Of a stretch of DNA of 64,000 bases, positions 51,545 through 60,514 are shown in pieces. The stretch comes from Actinoplanes sp. NBC_00393 (GTDB taxonomy: Bacteria; Actinomycetota; Actinomycetes; Mycobacteriales; Micromonosporaceae), in NCBI RefSeq assembly GCF_036053395.1, contig NZ_CP107942.1, forward strand, positions 5,732,501 through 5,796,500, in the 5' to 3' direction. Position 1 is the first letter of the stretch, and each line of letters begins with the position of its first letter. A program made the position numbers and the translations under genes. The notes beneath the pieces are model-generated. The model was given only the letters and a program-made list of their open reading frames with translations, was not told where the DNA came from and made no database searches.

Positions 51545-53533
51545 TCAAACTGCGCTAATCGCCATACCGGACCCGGCCAGCCAGGCGGTCAGCTCGGCCG
51601 CGGGGAGCGGCCGGCTGATGTGGTATCCCTGCGCCTCGTCACAGCCGAGATCACCGAGGGTACGCAGCGCGGTCTCGGTCTCGACCCCTTCGGCGACGAC
51701 CCGTAGCTGCAGGTTCTTGGCCAGATCCACGACCGCGCGCACGATGGTCTCGTCCCGGGTGTTCTGGCTCATCCTCATCACGAAGCTCCGGTCGATCTTG
51801 AGCTCGTGCGGCGGCATGTCCCGCAGGTGCGCGATCGAGGAGTAGCCGGTGCCGAAGTCGTCGATGGAGATGGAAACGCCCTGTTCCCGCAGCTCCTTGA
51901 GGACCTCACTGGCGCGCGCCGGGTCGGCGATCACGGCACTCTCGGTGATTTCCAAGGTCAGAAGCTTCGGGGGTACGCCGTGACGGGCGAGGGACGCCGC
52001 GATCATGTCCGGGAACGTGTCGTCGGTCAGCGAGCGGGCCGGGATGTTCACCGAGACCGGCAGTTCGTGACCGAGTTCGGTCCACCGGCCGATCTGAGCC
52101 AACGCCTGATCGAGCACGTCGGCGGTGACCAGGTCGATCAGCCCGGTCTCCTCGGCCAGCGGAATGAAGGCGTCCGGGCCGAGCAGCCCTCGCGTCGGGT
52201 GTTGCCAGCGCACGAGGGCCTCCGCGCCGCACGGCTGACGGGTGGCCACGTCGACCTTGGGCTGGTAGAAGACGACCAGCTCGCCGCGTTCGATACCGCG
52301 CCGCAGCTCGCTCTGCAGCGTCAGCCGGGTGGTGTCGCCGGAGTCCAGCGACGGGTCGTAACCGGACACGCCACCGTGGCGGCGCTTGGCTGCGTACATC
52401 GCGACGTCCGCATGCTGCAGCAGCTCAGCAGGGTCCTGGCCGTCGCGCGGGTACGACGCGACCCCGATGCTCGCGTCGATGTCGACCAGCAGGTCGCTGA
52501 GCTGAATCGGCCGGCGCAGCGCCTCCAGGATCCGGTTTCCGGCGACCAGCGCCTCCGGGTGGTCCGGCGTCGTCGGCAGGATGAGGGCGAACTCGTCGCC
52601 ACCGAGGCGCACCACGACGTCACCGGCCCGGCATTCCCGGGTCAGCCGGTTCGCCACCTCGATCAGCAGCTCGTCGCCGGCGTGGTGCCCGAGCGTGTCG
52701 TTGACCTCCTTGAACCGGTCCAGGTCGATGAGCAGCAGGCTGAACGGTTCCCCGGTCTGCTTCCAGTGCCGGGCTGCGGCGTCGAGTTCGTCGTGCAGTT
52801 TCGTCCGGTTACCCAGCCCGGTCAGCGGGTCGTGGGTGGCCTCGTGGAGGCGCTGCTCGGCCTGCCGCTCGGCGCCACGCTGGTAGCCGACGAGCACCCG
52901 CGCGCACACCGCGAACAGCACCAGGACGATGCCGATCGTCGCCACCGCGATCGCCTGCAGCAGCTCGGCCCGCCGGTTCACCTCGACCAGGTACCCGGCC
53001 AGCTCCTGCTGGTGGTGGTCACCGATGCTGAGAACGTTGTCCCGCAGCGGCGCGAAGGTCAGCGAGGCCAGATCGGCGTAGCCGGCGACGGCCGCGCCGC
53101 GCTCGGTGTTCGACATGATGTCGAGAACGATCCGGTTGTAGTTCTCATAGGCGCCGCGAATGGCATCCAGCTCAGCCCGGTCGACGGCATTGGTGTCCTG
53201 CAGCCAGTCCAGATTCTCCCGCGCCGAACCGAGCGACGCCGCCAACTGGAAGCGCCGGTACTCGGTGCCTCCGGTCGCCAGGTACTCCCGCAACGCCGCG
53301 TCCTCCGCGTTGATCTGCACGGAGATCGCGGTCAGCTTCTGCGTGACCGCCTGAACGCGGCGGACCTCCTCGGTGGTCTCGGCCATGCCGGTGGACGCCA
53401 GCACCGCCGAGCCGGCCAGGATGACGATGCCCACCGCGGTGCCGGCGATGGCCGACCGGGCCGTCGCGCGGGCCTCCAACAGCCGGCTCCACCGCTTCCG
53501 CCTTGATCGTTCCCGTGCGCCGCTCACCTTCAC
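51545..53533 (-). CDS. Membrane GGDEF-EAL cyclic di-GMP enzyme with extracellular helical sensor
   Basis: 662 residues from GTG 53531-53533. Two membrane segments (about 25-48 and 190-212) flank an extracellular four-helix-type domain resembling CHASE3. The GGDEF motif RLGGDEFALIL (about 311) and the EAL motif AEALVRWQ (about 439), with DDFGTGYSS and KIDRSFV, look intact, so both synthesis and breakdown of c-di-GMP are possible. Its coupled TRAP binding protein may feed it ligand. Confidence 0.87.
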   Translation of the reverse strand: MKVSGARERSRRKRWSRLLEARATARSAIAGTAVGIVILAGSAVLASTGMAETTEEVRRVQAVTQKLTAISVQINAEDAALREYLATGGTEYRRFQLAASLGSARENLDWLQDTNAVDRAELDAIRGAYENYNRIVLDIMSNTERGAAVAGYADLASLTFAPLRDNVLSIGDHHQQELAGYLVEVNRRAELLQAIAVATIGIVLVLFAVCARVLVGYQRGAERQAEQRLHEATHDPLTGLGNRTKLHDELDAAARHWKQTGEPFSLLLIDLDRFKEVNDTLGHHAGDELLIEVANRLTRECRAGDVVVRLGGDEFALILPTTPDHPEALVAGNRILEALRRPIQLSDLLVDIDASIGVASYPRDGQDPAELLQHADVAMYAAKRRHGGVSGYDPSLDSGDTTRLTLQSELRRGIERGELVVFYQPKVDVATRQPCGAEALVRWQHPTRGLLGPDAFIPLAEETGLIDLVTADVLDQALAQIGRWTELGHELPVSVNIPARSLTDDTFPDMIAASLARHGVPPKLLTLEITESAVIADPARASEVLKELREQGVSISIDDFGTGYSSIAHLRDMPPHELKIDRSFVMRMSQNTRDETIVRAVVDLAKNLQLRVVAEGVETETALRTLGDLGCDEAQGYHISRPLPAAELTAWLAGSGMAISAV

Positions 53534-53603
53534 GCGGTGTCTTTCGGTTCCGCGACCAGCTACTTGACCCTTCCGGCCGTTAGACCGGCCACTGGTCGTG
53601 CTC

Positions 53604-54071
53604 TTACCGTCGTCTCGACGACCTCATCCGCCCCTTGCGGCGCCGCTCCGCCCGGTTGCCGTGCGCGAGGGTCTCGGCCGAAGCCCACCGCTCCGGAGCC
53701 GTCGGCGAGGGGCGAAGCCTCGGCGGCACCGCGAAGTCGAATCTGCTCCAGCCGCCCACCAGCGGGATCAGGCAGGCAAGCAGGGCGGCGGCGAGAAACA
53801 CCAGCAGGTTGAGACCCCATGCCCAACGTGCCTGAACATCGTGGTCCTGGAGCACTGCTCCGAGGATCGTCCCGAGGCATGCCGTGGTCACCGCGAGGAC
53901 GGTCACCAGCCATGCCCGGTCCCACCAGCGGACGTTGCTGGCCCGCCACGAACCATTCCACCAGGACGGCAGCAGGTACAGGTTGCCGAGGCACACCACC
54001 AGCACGATGATCGTGCACCAGAACCCGAAGTTGTACGGGTCCGCCACCGGCTCATCCACGATCATCATCAT
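53604..54071 (-). CDS. Small membrane protein, three helices
   Basis: About 155 residues, with three membrane segments (FGFWCTIIVLVVCLGNLYLL, WLVTVLAVTTACLGTILGAV and LLVFLAAALLACLIPLV) and a basic C-terminal tail (RAERRRKGRMRSSRRR). I do not recognise the family. The start among the Met run at 54063-54071 is uncertain; the frame is open to 54131. It follows the radical-SAM gene by 12 bases of the longer frame and may be the last gene of that operon. Confidence 0.55.
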   Translation of the reverse strand: MMMIVDEPVADPYNFGFWCTIIVLVVCLGNLYLLPSWWNGSWRASNVRWWDRAWLVTVLAVTTACLGTILGAVLQDHDVQARWAWGLNLLVFLAAALLACLIPLVGGWSRFDFAVPPRLRPSPTAPERWASAETLAHGNRAERRRKGRMRSSRRR

Positions 54072-54143
54072 CGCAAACACGATCCAGGCAGCGCCTGGGC
54101 GAACGGCTGAGCCGCCAGGCTGGCAGGCCACCCGGCCGGCAGA

Positions 54144-54779
54144 TCAGGCTGGCCGGCCTCGCCGGGTCGGCAGGTCCGCGAGCAGCGCGTCGAGCGTCTC
54201 GGTGTCGGCCCAGCCGTTGACCGAGACGGCGCCGGAGGCGGTGATCGTGACCTCGATGCGGTCGGGTGTGACGGCCACGTCGATCGGGACGTCTTCGATG
54301 CGGTTGGTCAGGCGGATGAACTGCTGGTTCGTCGACCCGACCCACGGCCGCTCGTGGTCCAGCAGGTCCTGCCGGAACGGTCCGGCGACCAGCAGGTCGG
54401 TGGCGTCGAGCAGCGCGGCGACGTCGTCGTGCCCTTGTGCGGCGAGTTCGCGCAGGTGGTCGTACTCGTAGCCGGTGAACGTCATGACCGACCGGCCCGC
54501 CTGCCGAACCCCGGCAGCCACCGCGGCGAGGCCGGCGGCCTGCTCGAACGGTTCGCCGCCGAGCAGGGTCAGCCCAGGGGTTCCGGTGGCCAGAACCCGG
54601 TCCACGAGTTCTGCCGGGGCGGTCGGAACTCCGCCGCGCACGCCGAACAGGTGCGGGTTGAAGCAGCCCGCGCACCGGATGGTGCAGCCCTGCACCCAGA
54701 TCGCGGTCCGCTCCCCCGGCCCCTCGGCGGTGGTCCGGTCGAGGAACCGGGCCACCCGCACGAGCGGAGGCTCAGACAT
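54144..54779 (-). CDS. Radical-SAM activase-like protein (4Fe-4S single-cluster, NrdG-type)
   Basis: 211 residues. The cluster motif is Cys32-x3-Cys36-x2-Cys39 in GCTIRCAGC, followed by LTLLGGEPFEQA, the GGE motif that holds SAM. This is the short architecture of NrdG/PflA-type activases, which generate a glycyl or other radical on a partner. No NrdD is nearby. The ATG overlaps the stop of the helix-hairpin-helix gene by 8 bases, tying it to the AAA operon. Confidence 0.82.
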   Translation of the reverse strand: MSEPPLVRVARFLDRTTAEGPGERTAIWVQGCTIRCAGCFNPHLFGVRGGVPTAPAELVDRVLATGTPGLTLLGGEPFEQAAGLAAVAAGVRQAGRSVMTFTGYEYDHLRELAAQGHDDVAALLDATDLLVAGPFRQDLLDHERPWVGSTNQQFIRLTNRIEDVPIDVAVTPDRIEVTITASGAVSVNGWADTETLDALLADLPTRRGRPA

Positions 54780-55938
54780 CGACTATCCGGCCGAAGGGTG
54801 TCTCGCCCGCTGGTGGCAGCGGATCGCAGGACAGCCGCTCCCGAACCGCGACGAACTCGTGCGGCGCGAGTCCGGCCACGGCGGCGAACTCGGTCAGGCT
54901 GCTGAAACCACCCCGAGCCTGCCTTGTCGCGACGAGATGTGCGGCCCGTTCGGCGCCGATGCCGGGCACCGCCGCAAGCTGCCGGGCGTCGGCGATGTTG
55001 ACGTTGAGCCGATCGGGTGGCGGCTCCACCAGCGGCCCCTGAGCCGGCGCATAACTCGGCGGTGACATCGAACCCGGCGACGCAGCAAAGCTCGGCGATG
55101 GTGCGGAACCCGGCGACGCAGGAAAACCCGGTGCGGGGCCCGGCGACGCAGGAAAGGCCGACATCGGCGCGGGGCCCGGCGACGCAGGGAAGCCTGGCGG
55201 TGTCGGACTCGGCGGCGAAGAAGTCTGCGGAGAGAAGCTCGATGCCGGCGCTGGACCGGCGTAGTACTGCTGCGGCGGCGGAACGACATCCTGCAGCTGC
55301 GGCGGCAGCGGAGTAGCCACCGGCCCTGGCGGCGCGGCCCACGGCGTCTGCTGAGGCTGCGAATACCACGGCACCTGCGCGGCCCGCCACCTCAGCCAGG
55401 AACCGTTGATGACGAGCGCATGCGCAACGCTGATCGGCCAGATCAGAAACATGGTCGCGAAGGCGACGTTCTGCGCCACCGAGTCGTCCGCGGCCTCGCC
55501 CCCGATGAAGAAGCAGACGTTGGCGATGACGGTGTAGAGCAGCCCGGCGATCCACCAGGCCGGGCGCCGCGCGCGGATACCGACATACAGGAAGCCGACC
55601 GCGGAGAAGCAGCTGAACGGCACCATCGGCGCGACCACCCAGGCGCTGTGCGCGATGCGCCAGGACCGCCGCGCAGGCCCGGTCGGCTTCGCCCCTGGTT
55701 GGCCGGCCTGCGGCGGGTAACCCGAGTATTGCTGGTGACTGGGCGCGGGCGGGTAGGCCCCGGACGGAGGCGGGAACGCCGGCATCGACGGCTGCCCAGA
55801 AACCGGCGGAAAGGCCGGGAACGGCTCCTTGCCATAGGCAGCCGGGCTGTCCCCCAAAGGCGGTTGGCCGAAGGCAGGCGGATACGGCCGCGAACCGGGG
55901 TACGGATCCTGGCCTGGATTAGGCGGGGTCCACGTCAC
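54772..55938 (-). CDS. Membrane protein with low-complexity Pro-rich parts and a ComEA-type helix-hairpin-helix C-terminus
   Basis: 388 residues from GTG 55936-55938. Pro/Tyr-rich N-terminus, about four membrane segments (about 115-210), a long repeated stretch rich in FPASPGPAP, then LNVNIADARQLAAVPGIGAERAAHLVA (two helix-hairpin-helix units, about 305-365), which is a ComEA-like DNA- or protein-binding fold. Overlaps the DUF2997 gene. Role in the operon unknown. Confidence 0.72.
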   Translation of the reverse strand: MTWTPPNPGQDPYPGSRPYPPAFGQPPLGDSPAAYGKEPFPAFPPVSGQPSMPAFPPPSGAYPPAPSHQQYSGYPPQAGQPGAKPTGPARRSWRIAHSAWVVAPMVPFSCFSAVGFLYVGIRARRPAWWIAGLLYTVIANVCFFIGGEAADDSVAQNVAFATMFLIWPISVAHALVINGSWLRWRAAQVPWYSQPQQTPWAAPPGPVATPLPPQLQDVVPPPQQYYAGPAPASSFSPQTSSPPSPTPPGFPASPGPAPMSAFPASPGPAPGFPASPGSAPSPSFAASPGSMSPPSYAPAQGPLVEPPPDRLNVNIADARQLAAVPGIGAERAAHLVATRQARGGFSSLTEFAAVAGLAPHEFVAVRERLSCDPLPPAGETPFGRIVDV

Positions 55939-56137
55939 GATCCACGTTCCGTTCCTGCGCAACCTGCCTCTGGCGCGTGTAGTCCTCGGTGTAGGCGCTG
56001 TGCTGCACCTGCCCACCGATCAGATCTTCGAGCACGGCGATGTAGTCCAGGCACCGGTCACCGACGATGTCGAGGGTCTCGGCGCGCACCTGCCCGTCAG
56101 CGCCGATGGTAACCACGATGCGGGGCTGCTCCGTCAT
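55919..56137 (-). CDS. DUF2997-family small protein
   Basis: 72 residues. MTEQPRIVVTIGADGQVRAE then GDRCLDYIAVLEDLIGG matches DUF2997, a small beta-strand family co-occurring with DUF1257 (Ycf35) and Ycf46-type AAA genes. The conserved Cys in RCLDYI could be modified or bind metal. Coupled by overlap to both neighbours. Confidence 0.78.
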   Translation of the reverse strand: MTEQPRIVVTIGADGQVRAETLDIVGDRCLDYIAVLEDLIGGQVQHSAYTEDYTRQRQVAQERNVDRDVDPA

Positions 56138-56583
56138 GCCCGTTCCTTCTCCACCTCGAAGACCAGCCGCACACTGGCGTCCTGATCCACCGACTCCGAC
56201 TCCAGCCGCAATCCTGCCGCCGGCGCCTGATCACGCAGCCGCTCCAGCACAGCCTGCTGAACCCGGCGCCCATACGCAGCATCAACAGTCGTCATCAGCT
56301 CGACCGCCCCCTGCTGATCGACACCGGTGACATGCGCAGCCCAGATGCCGTCCGCGCCACGGGTGAAAGTCGCAGCGCTCTTCTCCCACGTCGCGGAAAG
56401 CGCGTCAGCAGACACCGTCACGGTCGCACCGGTGTCGCGCAGCGCCGCCTCGAGCAGCGTCACATCACGCATCCGGGTCTGCACCTGGCAGACCAGCCGA
56501 CCGCCGTCCATGCGGCCCGCCGAAGCCTGCACCGCAGCCGCCCCGGCCAGCGCCAACGGCACCAGTAGCAGTGAAACGCTCAC
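56134..56583 (-). CDS. DUF1257 (Ycf35)-like protein with N-terminal hydrophobic segment
   Basis: 149 residues from GTG 56581-56583 with a GGGGGG site upstream. A hydrophobic leader (VSVSLLLVPLALAGAAAVQA) is followed by a domain resembling Ycf35: RDVTLLEAALRDTGATV, then AAYGRRVQQAVLERL and VRLVFEVEKERA in the right order. Position between the AAA ATPase and DUF2997 gene is that of DUF1257 in other genomes. The leader is unusual for the family. Homology is remote. Confidence 0.6.
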   Translation of the reverse strand: MSVSLLLVPLALAGAAAVQASAGRMDGGRLVCQVQTRMRDVTLLEAALRDTGATVTVSADALSATWEKSAATFTRGADGIWAAHVTGVDQQGAVELMTTVDAAYGRRVQQAVLERLRDQAPAAGLRLESESVDQDASVRLVFEVEKERA

Positions 56584-56638
56584 CTTTGCCCCCCGTTCGC
56601 TTCAGCGTGCGGTCACCTTACCGCCAGGGTCCGACAGG

Positions 56639-58195
56639 TTATCGGTTGCTGACGTCCCAGTCATCGGTAGCCGTAGCCGACACCGCCCGGTTCCGTGCCC
56701 ACCCCCGCAGAGCGTCGATCCGCTCAGCCTGGGTGACGCTGAGCGGCACGATGCTCATCACCGCCCGGACCAGGTCGTCACGGCGCAGCGGCCGCCGTTC
56801 CGAGAACGCCTCGAACAGCCCGGCCACCACGGCTTGCTCGATCTCCGCCCCCGAATAGCCCTCGGTCAGGCTGGCCAGCTCAGCGTAAAGTTCGTCGTCA
56901 ATCGGCAGCTCACCGGCAACACGCCGGTTCCGCATCGCCCGGCGCAGATGCACCGCCCACACCGCGACCCGCTCAGCCCGGCTCGGCAGATCAACGAAGA
57001 ACGTCTCATCGAACCGCCCCTTACGCAGAAACTCCGGCGGCAATCCGTCGAAGTCGTTGGCGGTCGCAATGACGAACACCGGACTGCGCTTCTCCTGCAT
57101 CCAGGTAAGAAACGTGCCGAACACCCGCGCCCCGGTCCCGGAATCCCCCGCCGCACCGCCGGCGAAGCCTTTCTCAATCTCGTCGATCCACAGCACGCAC
57201 GGCGCCACCGCCTCCGCGGTTCGCAGCGCGGTGCGCATGTTGTGCTCACTGGAGCCGACCAGCCCGGAAAACACCCGGCCGATATCCAGGCGCAACAACG
57301 GCAAGCTCCAGGCCGTGGCGACCGCTTTCGCGGTCAAGGATTTCCCACAACCAGGCACCCCAGTGATCAGTACGCCGCGCGGCGCGGGAAGCCCATACTC
57401 GGCCGCTTCGTCCAGCCACGATCCGTTGCGTTTGACCAACCACGCCTTGAGGTTCTCCAGTCCGCCGACGTCGTCGAGCACGGTCCCGGCCATCATGAAT
57501 TCGAGCACGCCCGCTTTGCGTACCGTCTGCCGCTTTTCGTCGTGCACGATCTCCAGGTCCTCGAGATCCAGCACGACGTCGTTGACCATGGCTCGCGCGT
57601 ACGCATTCTCTGCCTCTTGCATGGTCAATCCGGCTGCGGCCGTGACGAATCGCTCCCGCCCGTTCTCGTCGAGCCCCACCTGAAGCCGCCCGGACGCGGT
57701 ATTGCCCCGCACCATCGCGTCGAGCAGCCCGCGCAGTTCCAGTTGTCCGGGCAGCGGAAAGTCGACGATCGTGACGTCCTTGGTCAGTTCGACCGGCAAC
57801 TCCAGAACCGGCGAGAGCAGCACCAGCGTGCGCGGACTGCGCCCGGCCCGGAACGCCTGCGCAATGTCGCGCACCAGCCGGACCACCTCGGAACTCTGCG
57901 CGAAGAACGGATGCAGATCGCGGAAGACGAACACGGCCGGCTCGTCGATGCGCTGCACAGCTCTGAGCGCGTCGGTGGCCCGCTGGCCGCCCGAGCGAGC
58001 TTCACCATTGGGCTGAATCAGGCCGGAAGTCTGCGACCAGGTCCAGACAGCGCGCGGTACCCGTACCAGATCAGGGTTTCCGGAAATGCCCGCGAGGTGA
58101 TGCAGCGCCCGCTGTTCCTCGTAGGTCTCCAGGTAAAGAACCGGGAACCGGGCTTTCAACAGCTGCGCGAACGTCTCCGCAAACGACCTCTCCAC
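56639..58195 (-). CDS. AAA ATPase of the Ycf46 type
   Basis: 518 residues from GTG 58193-58195. An N-terminal domain (residues 1 to about 200) is followed by an AAA core with Walker [10 protein letters not shown] near 282, Walker [13 protein letters not shown] near 335 and an arginine-finger region [16 protein letters not shown]. The N-terminal [14 protein letters not shown] and [11 protein letters not shown] are Ycf46 hallmarks. Function in bacteria is not settled. First gene of the five-gene operon ending with the radical-SAM protein. Confidence 0.85.
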   Translation of the reverse strand: MERSFAETFAQLLKARFPVLYLETYEEQRALHHLAGISGNPDLVRVPRAVWTWSQTSGLIQPNGEARSGGQRATDALRAVQRIDEPAVFVFRDLHPFFAQSSEVVRLVRDIAQAFRAGRSPRTLVLLSPVLELPVELTKDVTIVDFPLPGQLELRGLLDAMVRGNTASGRLQVGLDENGRERFVTAAAGLTMQEAENAYARAMVNDVVLDLEDLEIVHDEKRQTVRKAGVLEFMMAGTVLDDVGGLENLKAWLVKRNGSWLDEAAEYGLPAPRGVLITGVPGCGKSLTAKAVATAWSLPLLRLDIGRVFSGLVGSSEHNMRTALRTAEAVAPCVLWIDEIEKGFAGGAAGDSGTGARVFGTFLTWMQEKRSPVFVIATANDFDGLPPEFLRKGRFDETFFVDLPSRAERVAVWAVHLRRAMRNRRVAGELPIDDELYAELASLTEGYSGAEIEQAVVAGLFEAFSERRPLRRDDLVRAVMSIVPLSVTQAERIDALRGWARNRAVSATATDDWDVSNR

Positions 58196-58225
58196 CGGCG
58201 CATCCTACGGCCGCGCCGGGGGTTG

Positions 58226-58528
58226 TCAGAGCCCGGACGGCGTTCCCGGGCTGTCGTCGGTCGATCCCTGCCCCAGATTGCTACGCCGCCCCGCGACCGC
58301 CGGATCCGGCGACAGATTCGGCTGCCCGCCCTGTTCCCCGGCCTGCGGCGCATGCTCCGATTCCGGGTCGTAGGCCGGCTCGTCCTTGCCGTTCACGTCG
58401 CTCGCATCCTGCGCGGTCGAATCCTGCCCGGCCCGCTGTTCCCCCAGATTCGCGACGCCTTCCGCGGTCGGCTCACTGCCTTCGTCGAGGGGATTGTTCG
58501 CGTCCACGCCCCACGGCTGCTCGCTCAC
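58226..58528 (-). CDS. Acidic, disordered small protein A
   Basis: 100 residues, with almost no hydrophobic core (MSEQPWGVDANNPLDEGSEP to STDDSPGTPSGL). Codon use is genome-typical. Its ATG overlaps the stop of the next upstream gene by ATGA. It could be a stress- or desiccation-type disordered protein; no family recognised. Confidence 0.55.
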   Translation of the reverse strand: MSEQPWGVDANNPLDEGSEPTAEGVANLGEQRAGQDSTAQDASDVNGKDEPAYDPESEHAPQAGEQGGQPNLSPDPAVAGRRSNLGQGSTDDSPGTPSGL

Positions 58529-58683
58529 GGCCGCAGTTCCTTCTCCTCATCACCGGGCCGTTCGGCGTCCGCGGGTTCGCTCGGCGGCCGGCGGCCGGCA
58601 TCGACCTCGGTCGGCGTGATCGGAGTGTCGGATGCTTCCTCTGCGGCGCCGCGCTCAACGGGTTCATTCGGTTGCTCAGTCAT
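58525..58683 (-). CDS. Acidic, disordered small protein B
   Basis: 52 residues from ATG 58681-58683. Composition is Glu/Pro-rich (MTEQPNEPVERGAAEEASDT to DEEKELRP). Coupled to protein A by ATGA overlap, and the start resembles that of A (MSEQPW), so the pair may be related. Confidence 0.5.
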   Translation of the reverse strand: MTEQPNEPVERGAAEEASDTPITPTEVDAGRRPPSEPADAERPGDEEKELRP

Positions 58684-58743
58684 ACCCGGCGGCTTCCCGC
58701 GACAGCGTCGTTTAACCCGCAACCGGGCGGGCAGTCGTCCACC

Positions 58744-58890
58744 ATGGAACCCATCGGTGATCCTGACGAGGAAACCGGCGACTTCGCCGAAGAGCACGAA
58801 CAGACCGAGGTGACCGCCGAGGAAAACGAAGGCGAGCCGGAGAGCCCCGACCGCTTCACCGGCGGCATGGACTCCGACGGCCCGCCGTGA
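58744..58890 (+). CDS. Acidic, disordered small protein C
   Basis: 48 residues from ATG 58744, divergent from protein B. Very acidic (MEPIGDPDEETGDFAEEHEQ to GGMDSDGPP). Composition is like A and B. No family recognised. Confidence 0.45.
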   Translation: MEPIGDPDEETGDFAEEHEQTEVTAEENEGEPESPDRFTGGMDSDGPP

Positions 58891-58950
58891 CCTGCGGCTA
58901 CGATCCTCTTTTACCGCTCTTTCGCTGCCGGATCTCGAGGGTCGTAGCCG

Positions 58951-59304
58951 TTGTCTTCCATCGCCGAACTGACCGAATCCCTGCGCGCTTTCGCCTCGGA
59001 ACGTAACTGGGAGCAGTTCCACACCCCGAAGAACCTGGCGATGGCCCTGGCCGGGGAGGTCGGCGAGCTGCTCGCGGAATTCCAGTGGCTGACGCCGGAA
59101 CAATCAGCCGCGGTCATGCAGGACCCCGATCTCGGCCCGCGAGTCCGGGCCGAGATCGGCGATGTGACGATCTATCTGGTACGCCTGGCGGACACCCTCG
59201 GCATCGACCTGGTCGAGGCCGCCGTCGACAAGTTGGCGGAAGCGGGCCGCCGCTACACGGTCGAAGCGGCCCGCGATTCCGCCGCCAAAATCGGTCAGCT
59301 GTAG
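58951..59304 (+). CDS. MazG-like nucleotide pyrophosphohydrolase (RS21-C6/dCTPase type)
   Basis: 117 residues from TTG 58951. Metal-binding acidic residues are in LAGEVGELLAEFQWL and EIGDVTIYLVRLADTLGIDL, the EExxE...ExxD pattern of all-alpha NTP pyrophosphatases that remove non-canonical nucleotides such as dCTP analogues. Cytoplasmic. It overlaps the tail of the cellulase gene by 10 bases on the opposite strand. Confidence 0.82.
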   Translation: MSSIAELTESLRAFASERNWEQFHTPKNLAMALAGEVGELLAEFQWLTPEQSAAVMQDPDLGPRVRAEIGDVTIYLVRLADTLGIDLVEAAVDKLAEAGRRYTVEAARDSAAKIGQL

Positions 59305-60413
59305 TTCAGCCCGAAACTGTTGACCGTGAAGTTCGACTGCCCGGCCGTGCCGGTGATCTCGAAGCCGAACTGCACCTCGCCGACGGTCACGTCACCCCAC
59401 CAGTTGTTGGTGCGCAGCCAGTTCATGATGGCGAGCAGATCGATGGTGCCGGAATTGGTGTCGGTGCGAATGAACGAGAACACCGCGTTGGCCCCGTTCG
59501 ACCCGCGGTAGACGTTCCAGGTGTGCCCGCCGACGCTCAGATTCCGCACGTTCGGCACCGCGCCGTTCGCGTCGTACTGTTCCGCGATCGGCCCGACCGC
59601 GCCCTGCTGGTTGGCCCAGATCATGACCTCGTAGGCGTGGTTGTTCGCCCAGATGTCATAGGTGGTGGCGTAATCCCCGTCCGCCGGCACGGAGACGTTG
59701 AACGAGCTGGTCACCGATCGCAGCGAGCTCAGCGTACGGTTCAGCGTCTTTCCGGTGTTGGGGTAGCTTTTGACCCCACTGGTCCGCGGATGGTTCGCGA
59801 CGACACCCCAGTTGGTGCCGGATCGGGCCCAGATCGTCTGGCTGCCCGCGCCCGAGCCCCAGATGTTGTTGTAGAGGATGTAGCCGTTGTTGGTCCAGTT
59901 CGCCCATTGACCGGAGTCGACCCAGGCGGCGTCGCTCGGAATGCCGGTGCCCGGGTTGCCGGTCGAGGCCGACGGCGTGGGCGAGCTCGGCGGATTCGTC
60001 ACACCACCGGTGCAGGCGGTCCCGTTGAGGGTGAAGGCGGTAGGTACCGGGTTGTTGGTGCCGGACGACGACCCGTTGAAGCCGAAACTCACGGTCCCGC
60101 TGGTGGCGACGGAGCCGTTGTAGCCGGCGTTGCGGGCGGTGACCTGGGATCCGCTCTGGGTCAGGTTGGTGTTCCAGGCCTGGGTGACGGTCTGCCCCGC
60201 GGAATAGGACCAGACGAGGGTCCAGTTGGTGAGCGGATCGCCCAGGTTGGTGATGGTGACATTGGCACCGAAGCCGCCGGGCCATTGACTGCTGACGGCG
60301 TAGCTGACGCGGCAGCCGGCCGCGGCATTCGCCGGCAGCGCGGTGACCAGGCCGGCAGAGGCGGTGAGAGCCGCAGAAGCGGCCAGGGAGAGCGCAACGG
60401 TACGTCTACGCAT
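59295..60413 (-). CDS. Secreted GH12 endoglucanase with N-terminal CBM2
   Basis: 372 residues from ATG 60411-60413. Signal peptide (MRRRTVALSLAASAALTAS to PANAA), CBM2 (about 31-135, CRVSYAVSSQWPGGF to NGTACTG), a Ser/Pro/Thr linker, and GH12 jelly-roll (about 155-372) with catalytic Glu pair in YEVMIW (about 264) and QFGFEITG (about 351). Cuts beta-1,4-glucan outside the cell. A palindromic operator lies upstream. Confidence 0.9.
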   Translation of the reverse strand: MRRRTVALSLAASAALTASAGLVTALPANAAAGCRVSYAVSSQWPGGFGANVTITNLGDPLTNWTLVWSYSAGQTVTQAWNTNLTQSGSQVTARNAGYNGSVATSGTVSFGFNGSSSGTNNPVPTAFTLNGTACTGGVTNPPSSPTPSASTGNPGTGIPSDAAWVDSGQWANWTNNGYILYNNIWGSGAGSQTIWARSGTNWGVVANHPRTSGVKSYPNTGKTLNRTLSSLRSVTSSFNVSVPADGDYATTYDIWANNHAYEVMIWANQQGAVGPIAEQYDANGAVPNVRNLSVGGHTWNVYRGSNGANAVFSFIRTDTNSGTIDLLAIMNWLRTNNWWGDVTVGEVQFGFEITGTAGQSNFTVNSFGLNYS

Positions 60414-60451
60414 ACTCGATCCAATCTCGGACGGGGGATCACACGACGCCC

Positions 60452-60467
60452 GTCGAAGCGCTTCGAC
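60452..60467. promoter_or_regulatory. Perfect palindromic operator upstream of the GH12 gene
   Basis: GTCGAAGCGCTTCGAC is a perfect 16-bp palindrome of the AAGCGCTT core type used by LacI-family regulators. It lies 39 bases upstream of the start codon, so the cellulase is probably controlled by sugar availability like the pectate lyase. Confidence 0.65.
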
Positions 60468-60514
60468 ATGAAGTGCTGGGGATTTCACGAACGTCGATGC
60501 GAGATTGACCGAAT

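Noticed and set aside
51806..53506. Open frame of 566 codons on plus
   Set aside because: Antisense of the GGDEF-EAL gene, which has intact catalytic motifs.
56327..58813. Open frame of 828 codons on plus
   Set aside because: Antisense shadow of the Ycf46-type AAA gene and its neighbours; composition is Arg/Pro-rich with no domain.
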